A stretch of DNA of 56,453 nucleotides from Nostoc sp. LPT (lineage in GTDB: Bacteria; Cyanobacteriota; Cyanobacteriia; Cyanobacteriales; Nostocaceae): positions 1-56,453 of the forward strand of contig NZ_JABXKF010000050.1 of the NCBI RefSeq assembly GCF_017115165.1, read 5' to 3'. The position numbers and the translations under genes are program-made. Of this stretch, positions 29,101 through 33,915 are shown piece by piece; position 1 is the stretch's first letter; each line of letters opens with the position of its first letter. Below the pieces are notes generated by a model. The model was given only the letters and a program-made list of their open reading frames with translations, was not told the DNA's origin and made no database searches.

Positions 29101-29241
29101 CCATTCTTGGGAGCTAACATTGACAAAGTAGATCATATTCGCTTATTAGGAAATAACATCTTTGGCTTTGAGGATTTACCAGATGGTGGTGACAACGATT
29201 TCAACGATGTGATTGTGGGAGTTAATTTGAGTATCGTTTAG
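20116..29241 (+). CDS. Giant exoprotein: Calx-beta, cadherin-like, RHS/YD, VWD and DUF4114 domains
   Basis: 3041 residues. The order is: an N-terminal beta region (1-290); Calx-beta (about 293-401); two near-identical cadherin-like repeats (about 404-500 and 504-606, exactly 100 residues apart at TFTYSLVTG); Calx-beta 2 (about 609-718); an IPT/TIG-like domain (about 720-815); RHS entry region (about 990); YD repeats (about 1100-1720); RHS core ending ADPIELNGRDTNFYRYVGNN and DPSGL (Asp1807); a unique 130-residue segment; a VWD domain starting GGTWNDPHLQTLDGLNYDF (1946); a CARDB/DUF11-like region (about 2190-2400); a fibronectin-like stretch; two dystroglycan-type cadherin repeats (about 2492-2695); and two tandem DUF4114 domains ending FEDLPDGGDNDFNDVIVGV. 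No N-terminal signal peptide is seen, so type I or another leaderless export is likely. Ca2+-binding and adhesive roles are expected from the domains. Ribosome binding site AGGAAAG is just upstream. Confidence 0.9.
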   Translation: MTPINPSTGLNALLNETGKIYLSVDGNGTDSSTETIQVLKNLGATVRTAYLIGDGTNSIGTGASVNGTAITWDRIESTPWRGGNFYSYFSDVTSLVKSTIDAAAAGTLNIAVNEGSESSSYEGLALAVVFDDPNQTDDQSVILYFGGLSPRGGTATINFASPVNTSSNLEATLGLGIGYSYNSGTVATQSSQVKVNGQLLTQVAGNYDDGQGGNEALFTAGGLGDSPNNPSPSSIDITTDDELYNLLPFIKNGDTSITLNTVNSSNDDHIFFAHLTLKGITGTDSINVVQLAVEPGSVNEDGTANLAYIFTRTGATTNPLTVTYTVAGTAEVTTDYTQTGASNFTATTGTVTFAAGSATATVTVKPIADTVVEPNETVSLTLISGSGYAVGTSTSVIGTIIDNAPPTNIILSNSNIEENKAIGAIIGDLAITDPDLGNTFTYSLVTGTGATDNSLFTISNNQLKANAVFDYETKNSYSIQVRATDQGGLFYEKQLVIGVTNVNETPTNITLPQSTVEENQAIGIVVGNLNTNDPDAGNTFTYSLVTGAGATDNSLFTISNNQLKTNAVFDYETKNSYSVRVQTTDQEGLFFDKQLIIGVVDVNENQVFGDLSFSSPQFSVNEDGTSIAAVTVTRTGGTDGAVSATVNFKDGTAKAPSDYNNTSIIVNFADGETSKTVTIPIVNDDNLEPDETLQLFLSNPTGGVTISQENSATLTIVDKNAPLITGFPQRASGSNKGQTTIVIAGQNFSPTDQISLVDSDGTEKAASKVYWVNETEAWATFDLQGLSTGKYDVKVNNELNSFVSNDSFTVTDGSLGNIQVQLSYPSRGVATLTYTNVGQTDVIAPLFRISPTNAQVTFPEENTVSASLRQLLNLNLGTSTNGPAGILAPGEQGQFSFNYTPNGNGLISFAVEQVKPDEVINWANIKAESRADYSFIDAAGWDALWSNLTDTLGQTAGQFQTVMAENANYLSQLGEQTNDLTRLFAFEWKQEANTLTNVDLLSTTDVVDAASGLSLTFNRTFFQSIAERYNLGSLGRGWASQWDLRATTDSKGNVVIRSVGDLQRVFEKQTNGTYTEYGGATLTITNGEYRLKEADGIVSLFGSDGKLSYVEDPNGNRITLEYTNNLLTKLVHTNGDSLTLAYTPQGRISQITDSTGQVSSYSYDASGENLLSVTTPQGTTTYTYDTGNVAAKKYSLLSVTSDLGYQRSFEYDDQGRLIKEFSNGETQTLTYSYDTTGGVTITDNTGASQTILLDDRGNGGQIRGVNNQNLLFSYDADGNLIGATLPNGGQTAYSYDKSGNLINQTNLLNQDVKFTYDVNFNQLTGFTDPKGNGVGYSYDANSNLTKITYADGSNQQFSVDALGNITSYVNRRGNTIQYTYDKDGQLTQKKFADGSSVTYGYDTKGNLTSVTDRTETITLEYDAANQLTLISYPTGRSLQYTYNADGQRTKLVSQDGYTVNYGYDAVGRLTSLTDATGEDIISYEYDNAGRLTKETNGNGTYTTYEYDQQNQLTRLSNYKVDNTVNSRFEYAYDNLGRRTSMTTLEGTFEYGYDATGQLTSVVTPDNRTIRYQYDAAGNRIAVTDNETGKNYTSNNLNQYTIVGNAVYTYDTDGNLISKTEGGQTSTYTYDAENRLVKVVTPDGTWDYQYDGLGNRVATVLNGKRTEYLLDPLGLGDVVGEYNGSDLVANYTHGIGLVNRVNGSNINYYDADAIGSTVGLTGTDGSYVNRYSYLPFGEDLTKVEGVANPFEYVGQWGVMDEGNGLDFMRARFYDSGLGRFKAADPIELNGRDTNFYRYVGNNPILLIDPSGLRTEQEIYPSKDPNYYLNNLNWVNDTGYLDLEHRTNPVTGKKDLLYSFRERTGWWPWNWTNTGQISFYKDGHIDYSTDKVGVYGPNFLFDLYIYPWIIHGSTDLLPHWGKQLWNWGSKVVNQAGDYLYSKPLTLSGGTWNDPHLQTLDGLNYDFQSVREFTLIKSITDDFEIQTRQQPWFSSTSVSTNTAVAIKIDGQRIAFYANQAQPLLINGIATKLGEGQLYAIGQNLITREGDRYNIITANNDLIQISDRGSFLNINLGLADNRQGKVVGLLGNFNENGSDEFALRDKTVIGGSISNQQLYGDYAASWRITQATSLFDYAPGQDTNTFTDLAFPQNVVTAATLTPEQRAAAEQIARDAGITDPDVLEDVILDIFITNGDPQFIQGAITQQRLETVSAPNTLINPDGFGTQNWLTAGAVIPYAIRFSNNANQGTTPIAQVSITQQLDSDLDLNTFTLDDFGFGEITVDVPLGVQNYSQRLDLRSTRNVFVDVNAELHTATGVVTWTFTAIDPSTGNAANSTNQGFLPPNDQNGVGSGFVGYSVQAKANSTNSSRVDAQANIVFNSQTPIQTTAVFNTLDSDIPTNKVNTLPVNSSSNFTVSWTGSDTGSALAFYDIFVSTDGGEFIPWQVNTTATSAIYNGETGRNYTFYSVATDNLGQREVVPTQPDTVTTTTTLAVNNAPTVQQAIIDQIATEDTNFTFTIPDNTFSDVDAGDILTYSATLENGNSLPSWLTFDPVTRTFKGGATNSEVGSVNITVSAIDTSDATATDDFTLAVNNTNDAPTLDNAIADQIAKEDTAFSFTFDANTFSDIDAGDGLSYSVTLKDGSNLPSWLKFNPVTRTFSGTPANANVGNLTIEVRATDNDGVSATDTFLLAVESNNGSSTFKLSKIADDIFNISNSSDKSKLQVTLTTQSSNLVNELGVFTVDDAQGKIQGIAPGAAGYAEAALDRAQVIFSAITNLPNGFNTNALTHLLEFNSGDNLRFYLVKNSSTDAVRAGVTPTTDILFSDPLRQKITDLGIDEFSLAWKDGSGNSNADFQDLVVKVKPTNDLLPLGTNLQGKPQSEVIDLRDVTSQVKADFTVNREAAFNNFIGFYLVADENGGIDTNSDGKADILAAQAGYTEAAVRGRVAGIDLTVNNQGTATYTGTFQPGSIFAPFIIANGGLDGLLDSNSNNDPAVYFPFLGANIDKVDHIRLLGNNIFGFEDLPDGGDNDFNDVIVGVNLSIV

Positions 29242-29398
29242 TTTATATTAAACATCGCCTCAATAACGGCACACTGTGAGGCGATCGCCCTCGTTGCAGA
29301 TAGGAAGTGCGATCGCGTTCTGGAGTAGCGGTGGCTGACACTTTTAGATGAACCGTCGCTGTAGAAGAAGGTAGCAACGGCAAATTCTTGCATCGACT
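29242..29398. other. Spacer between the RHS gene and array B
   Basis: Contains two GCGATCGC sites and no gene. It ends CATCGACTTACAATG, which already resembles the array unit. Confidence 0.4.
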
Positions 29399-29629
29399 TA
29401 CAATGTAATTGTTTCGGCTGACAATGCGATTGCATCAGCTGACAATGCGATTGCATCGGCTGACAATGCGATTGCATCGGCTGACAATGCGATTGCATCG
29501 GTTGACAATGCGATTGCATCGGCTGACAATGCGATTGCATCGGCTGACAATGCGATTGCATCGGTTGACAATGCGATTGCATCGGCTGACAATGCGATTG
29601 CATCGGCTGACAATGCGATTGTTTCGGTT
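29399..29629. repeat. 21-bp tandem array B (11 units)
   Basis: The consensus is GACAATGCGATTGCATCGGCT. Units 2-10 are nearly identical, with GGCT alternating with GGTT. The first and last units carry ATTGTTTCGG. Five of the six frames are open through the array, giving heptapeptide repeats such as TMRLHRL forward and QSHCQPM reverse. There is no signal that any of them is translated. Rotated by one frame it aligns with the reverse complement of array A. Confidence 0.93.
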
Positions 29630-29684
29630 TGCAATGTTGATACAAAACTAAAATTATGGAAAGCCTCTCAGACGCTTACCTATA

Positions 29685-29780
29685 TCAGCTTGGTTCAATC
29701 AAATCAGCGATCGCTTTCACCAATACATCTGGAACTGGTTTGGAAATATACATTTTAAATTCACTCAATGCTGCTGGATG
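29685..29780 (-). pseudogene. Relic of a response-regulator receiver C-terminus
   Basis: The reverse strand reads EFKMYISKPVPDVLVKAIAD then LIEPS stop. This matches the last residues of the hybrid kinase next door (FQMHISKPVDPDALVKAIAD). About 70 bp are conserved at DNA level with 30088-30160. No start or phosphoacceptor region remains. Confidence 0.75.
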
Positions 29781-29794
29781 AAAGACGTATTTCA

Positions 29795-30031
29795 TTACTC
29801 CAAAAGTTGTCTTACTCTAGCTAACGCTTCCTCTCCAGCAATGGGTTGAGCTGTACTGCTTCGGACTGCATCTCTACGCTTTTTGGCTTCATCTGTCCAC
29901 AGTGTTTGAAGTGTTTCGTCTACATCAAATTCAAGACTTTCAACCAGTTTTTCTGCCAACAATGCTCTCGCTGCACTGGGCAAAGTTAAGGCTTCTTTCA
30001 TAATCTGCTCAACAGAAGTTTTTTTCTCCAA
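29795..30031 (-). CDS. Addiction-module antitoxin (TIGR02574-like), orphan
   Basis: A 78-residue protein with the family pattern: IMKEALTLPSAARALLAEKLVESL (about 10-33), then W.DEAKKRRDAV and the C-terminal GEEALARVRQLLE. Such proteins are usually followed directly by a RelE/ParE toxin. Here the DNA downstream of the stop is the receiver relic and array B, with no toxin reading frame. It could be a stand-alone antitoxin or the leftover of a lost module. Confidence 0.75.
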   Translation of the reverse strand: MEKKTSVEQIMKEALTLPSAARALLAEKLVESLEFDVDETLQTLWTDEAKKRRDAVRSSTAQPIAGEEALARVRQLLE

Positions 30032-30084
30032 CCAAACACTCCGTATGTACCAAAAAACAATGACTAATGACCAATGACTAATGA

Positions 30085-32721
30085 CTACTTTATCAAATCA
30101 GCGATCGCTTTCACCAATGCATCTGGATCTACTGGTTTGGAGATATGCATTTGAAATCCTGCGGCTAATGCTTGCTCCTGATTCATTTCCCCTGCATAAG
30201 CCGTCAGAGCGATCGCTGGTACGTTTCCTCCTTGTTGGGGCGATCGCGATCGCACTTCACGCATCAGCATATAACCGTCTGTTTTTGGCATTCCAATATC
30301 GCTAATTAAAACATCTGGTATCAACTCAGATAGTGCTTGTAGTGCTTCCTGTGCTGATGATACGGCGGTTACTTGCACACCGTAGTCTTGCAAAATAAAG
30401 GTAAGTAAATCGCGAATATCTGGTTCATCGTCCACTACCAAAACTTGAGTGTCTGCAAGCAGCGAAGATTCCGGCTCCGAATATGAAGACTGATTCTCTT
30501 CACCTCGAACTTGTTCGCTTCTAAGCAAAAGCGGTAACTCGACACTGAAGGTTGCACCCAATCCTTCTCCAAGACTTTCGGCTTGAACATTTCCCCCATG
30601 CATTTCTACAACCTTACGCACGATCGCTAGTCCTAAACCTAATCCACCAAATATCCGTGTAGTTGTACCATCAGCTTGGCGAAAGTAATCGAACACATAA
30701 GGCAAAAAGTCTAGGCTAATTCCCTTACCTGTATCGCTAACCTGAATTTGAGCCTGATTACCAACTTCCATGAGTCGAATTTCTACCCGTCCTCCTGTTG
30801 GTGTAAATTTTACCGCATTAGAAACCAAGTTCCACACAACTTGTTGCAGCCGATTTGGGTCGCCCATAACTTGTCCCAAATTGGGATCAAATACGGTTTG
30901 AATTTGAATTGACTTGGCTTGTGCCGCTAGTTTTACTGTTTCTAGTGCTGCTTCAACTACCATTACCAAGCTGACTGGACAGATATTTAAGTTTAATTTT
31001 CCTTGCAGGATGCGAGACACATCCAACAAATCTTCTATTAGCTGAGTTTGTAACTTAGCGTTGCGTTCAATGGTTTCTAAGGCGTGGTTAGTAGTTTTTT
31101 CATCAAACTTGCGAGTCCGCAGCATTTTCGACCATCCCAGAACGGAGTTGAGTGGGGTTCGTAGTTCATGGGAGAGAACCGCCAGAAATTCATCTTTAAC
31201 TTTGTTGGCGATTTCTGCTTGTTGTCGTGCTGTCCTTTCGCAATCGAGTAGGCGATCGCATTCTTTTTCAGCCAATTTGCGATCGGTAATATCGAGTACA
31301 AAAGCAACACCGTTGTCTTGGGAGTCATTTAGCAGGGCCATCCCCAAAACAATTGCTACTCGCTTGCCGTTGCGGTGGATGTATTCTTTCTCGTAAATTT
31401 TGGAAACTCCACTGGTTTGCACCTCCAAAAGGGCGCGATCGTCTAAATGCTGATACTCTACAGGAGTAAGTTCTCTCCAATTAAATCTACCTAAAGTAGC
31501 AAACTCATCACGAGTGTAGCCAGCTAGTTGCAGAAAGGCATCATTGGCATCAAGGATGAAACCATCCACGGTCCAAAAAGCAACCCCAATCAGATTAGAT
31601 TCAAACAAACGCCGAAATCGCGCTTCACTTTCACGTAAAATTTTTTCTGCCCGTTTGTGTGCGGTAATATCGCGAGCAACAGTGATTACGCCTTCAATAG
31701 TTTGGTTTAAATTCCGTAATGGTGTGAGGATGTATTCATAATAATGCAACCCATCGGCGCTACCATATTTACACTCATCTTTTATCGGCTGCCCAGTTTT
31801 CATGACAGCAAGTAGTTGATTATCTACTTGCGTTATTAGGTCTGCGGGTAAATCCATTTCTGACAAACTTTTACCGACAATATCTTGGGGCTTTAAACCT
31901 AGTAAAGTTGCTCCATCGCGGCTGACATACTGATAACAACCTTGGCGATTAAAGATGTAAATATGATCGACTGAGGCGGTAAGGATGGCATTTAAAATAT
32001 TTGCCTTTTCTTGGACTTGTGTTGTGAGTTCGCGAGTACTTTCTTTTGCCTGCTTACACACAGTAGTTTCCATACAAACGCCGATCATTCGCACAGCTTG
32101 CCCTTGAGCGTTATAGATAAATTTGCCGTTGGCAGAAATCCAGTGTGTACTTTGGTCTGAACGAACTATACGAAATTCATCATTATAGTCAGTCTTTTGT
32201 GCCAAAGCGTGGGCGATCGCTTGCATTACAGATTGGCTATCTTCAGGATGAACGCACTTTTTAAACGTCTCATAAGGACTATCAAAACTACTTGGAAATA
32301 GACCAAAAAGCAGTTCATAATTTTCCGACCAGATGACTTTATTGGTAACAATATTCCAATCCCACAAGCCCATCTCGGATACATCTAGAACTAGCCTTAG
32401 CCGTTCTTCACTCTCTCTAAGAACTACTTCTAACTGCTGTCGCTCCACAATTTCTTGTTGAAGTTGCTGTAAAATTACTGCTACATCTGTTGGCAGATTG
32501 AGATGTGCAGATGCATCCTTGTCAATCTGCCAATCAACAACTTTAAGACGAGGGTTTTCTGCTTCTACTGGCAGCTTTATTTTTACTTCTGTTAATTGTT
32601 TCTCAAGCGCTGTTTGCCTTTGTTGATAAAATATCTCTGATTGCTCTAACTCAGCTACACGCTGCCGCAAAACTGCTAATTCATCAGTGAGTTTAAAGTT
32701 AGTCTTATCAACATTTTGCAT
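30085..32721 (-). CDS. Multi-PAS hybrid sensor histidine kinase with C-terminal receiver
   Basis: 878 residues from ATG at 32721; two in-frame GTG codons further up are less likely starts. The domains are: an N-terminal coiled coil (LAVLRQRVAELEQ, about 15-60); three PAS/PAC domains (about 105-225, 240-360, 365-490, each ending in a typical GV..DIT.RK block); HisKA with FLAVLSHELRTPLNS, the phospho-His H-box; HATPase with the N-box NLVSNAVKFTPTGG, DTGKGI and GGLGLGLAIV; and a receiver with VLVVDDEPDIRDLL and the phospho-Asp in DVLISDIGMPKTDGY. No membrane segments are seen, so it is a cytosolic sensor. Input and partner are unknown. The 3' end was the source, or a sibling, of the relic at 29685-29780. 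Confidence 0.93.
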   Translation of the reverse strand: MQNVDKTNFKLTDELAVLRQRVAELEQSEIFYQQRQTALEKQLTEVKIKLPVEAENPRLKVVDWQIDKDASAHLNLPTDVAVILQQLQQEIVERQQLEVVLRESEERLRLVLDVSEMGLWDWNIVTNKVIWSENYELLFGLFPSSFDSPYETFKKCVHPEDSQSVMQAIAHALAQKTDYNDEFRIVRSDQSTHWISANGKFIYNAQGQAVRMIGVCMETTVCKQAKESTRELTTQVQEKANILNAILTASVDHIYIFNRQGCYQYVSRDGATLLGLKPQDIVGKSLSEMDLPADLITQVDNQLLAVMKTGQPIKDECKYGSADGLHYYEYILTPLRNLNQTIEGVITVARDITAHKRAEKILRESEARFRRLFESNLIGVAFWTVDGFILDANDAFLQLAGYTRDEFATLGRFNWRELTPVEYQHLDDRALLEVQTSGVSKIYEKEYIHRNGKRVAIVLGMALLNDSQDNGVAFVLDITDRKLAEKECDRLLDCERTARQQAEIANKVKDEFLAVLSHELRTPLNSVLGWSKMLRTRKFDEKTTNHALETIERNAKLQTQLIEDLLDVSRILQGKLNLNICPVSLVMVVEAALETVKLAAQAKSIQIQTVFDPNLGQVMGDPNRLQQVVWNLVSNAVKFTPTGGRVEIRLMEVGNQAQIQVSDTGKGISLDFLPYVFDYFRQADGTTTRIFGGLGLGLAIVRKVVEMHGGNVQAESLGEGLGATFSVELPLLLRSEQVRGEENQSSYSEPESSLLADTQVLVVDDEPDIRDLLTFILQDYGVQVTAVSSAQEALQALSELIPDVLISDIGMPKTDGYMLMREVRSRSPQQGGNVPAIALTAYAGEMNQEQALAAGFQMHISKPVDPDALVKAIADLIK

Positions 32722-33019
32722 CTTATACACCACTAATCTTTAATAATATCGACTTGAAGAGTAGGTATCCCTAGTTCGATCTATGAATTTTTCAACTATC
32801 AAATGTAATCTCTCAAAAGGTAGATAAAAAATCAACAAAATATCGCATTAATCATTTTGCTTATTTATATACTTTATTAGGTAGAAACAGTTTATGAATT
32901 TCAGCCAAAAGGTGTATATGAGTTTTAATGACTGTAGGGTTAGCACTGCTAAAAATATTAAAATTAAAATTGAGCTTTTTGACATCAGTCTATAAAATAG
33001 CTCAATAGCTAAAGAAAAT

Positions 33020-33718
33020 TTATCTCTTCAATCGGATGAAAGCTCCACCTATTAATAATCCCACAACCTGCCCTAAGAAGACAACACCCGATTGATTTAC
33101 GCCGACAGGAGGAATATTTAAACTGCCTATACCATAAAATAATTGTTGTACAAACCACCAAAATATATAGAAAAAGGCTGGTAGTTGGATGGGAATATAC
33201 AAGATTATTAGCGGCAAAACAGTGTCAATTTTAGCTTTAGGAAACTTCATCATGTATGCTCCTAAAATAGCTGCGATCGCACCATTTGCCCCAATCAATG
33301 GAACTGCCAAACCTGGTTCAGCCAGAATTTGTATTACCCCTGCGATCGCACCAGCAGCCAGATAAAATCCTAGATAACGTCCATGTCCTAGAATATTTTC
33401 TACAGTTTTCCCAAAAACCCACAAAAATAGTAGATTTCCTAATATTTGACTAAAACTACCGTGCAAAAATATTCCAAAAAATAGTGTAAATGTCCGCCAA
33501 ACTACAACTATCCAAGCAGCAGAATTGAAAAAAAGAGCATTGGTAACTGCTCCACTAATCTGTGCTGGTATCACACCCCAACTATTGACAAAATAGCCTA
33601 ATTGACCGCTAAACTCTAGTTTAAGTTCCCATAAAAATACAGCCAGGTTAATGCCAATCAACCAGTAATTAATAATTGGCTTACTTCGACAACGAATATT
33701 ATCACTAATAGGAATCAT
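33020..33718 (-). CDS. Rhomboid-family membrane protein lacking catalytic Ser and His
   Basis: 232 residues from ATG at 33718. The longer frame upstream is translated spacer repeat (GGGGCATGGGGCATTGGG) and is rejected. There are six transmembrane segments. The rhomboid scaffold is plain: WRTFTLFFGIFLHGSFSQIL, GNLLFLWVFGKTVENILG, then RYLGFYLAAGAIAGV. Active rhomboids have GxSG in TM4 and a His in TM6. Here the first is GANG (Asn145 in IGANGAIAAILGAY) and the second is Gln217 (FLGQVVGLLIGG). Both halves of the Ser-His dyad are therefore missing, and it should be a pseudoprotease, perhaps binding membrane proteins as iRhoms and derlins do (inference). Confidence 0.85.
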   Translation of the reverse strand: MIPISDNIRCRSKPIINYWLIGINLAVFLWELKLEFSGQLGYFVNSWGVIPAQISGAVTNALFFNSAAWIVVVWRTFTLFFGIFLHGSFSQILGNLLFLWVFGKTVENILGHGRYLGFYLAAGAIAGVIQILAEPGLAVPLIGANGAIAAILGAYMMKFPKAKIDTVLPLIILYIPIQLPAFFYIFWWFVQQLFYGIGSLNIPPVGVNQSGVVFLGQVVGLLIGGAFIRLKR

Positions 33719-33724
33719 ATCGAT

Positions 33725-33790
33725 TAGGGGCATGGGACATGGGGCATGGGGCATTGGGCATTGGGCATTGGGGAAGAGAAGGCAGGAGGC
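33725..33790. repeat. Spacer heptamer repeats (GGGCATT / GGGGCAT)
   Basis: Imperfect GGGCATG, GGACATG, GGGCATG, GGGCATT, GGGCATT and GGGCATT units run across the 5' flank of the rhomboid gene. They explain the spurious upstream frame. Confidence 0.75.
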
Positions 33791-33915
33791 AGTTCTTGCT
33801 GGAGGCAGAAGTTCTTTAATTTTGAATTTTGAATTGATTGCTCCCTCATCTCCCCACTCCTTAACCTGTGGCAAGATTGAAATCAGATCGCATCGCACTT
33901 AACTAGGCAAACGAG

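Noticed and set aside
29238..29651. Cys/His heptad protein on the reverse strand over array B
   Set aside because: Same reason as array A. Other frames are equally open, and the frame runs into the 3' end of the RHS gene.
33719..33898. 60-residue N-terminal extension of the rhomboid
   Set aside because: It is translated spacer repeat (GGGGCATGGGGCATTGGG). ATG at 33718 directly precedes the conserved domain.
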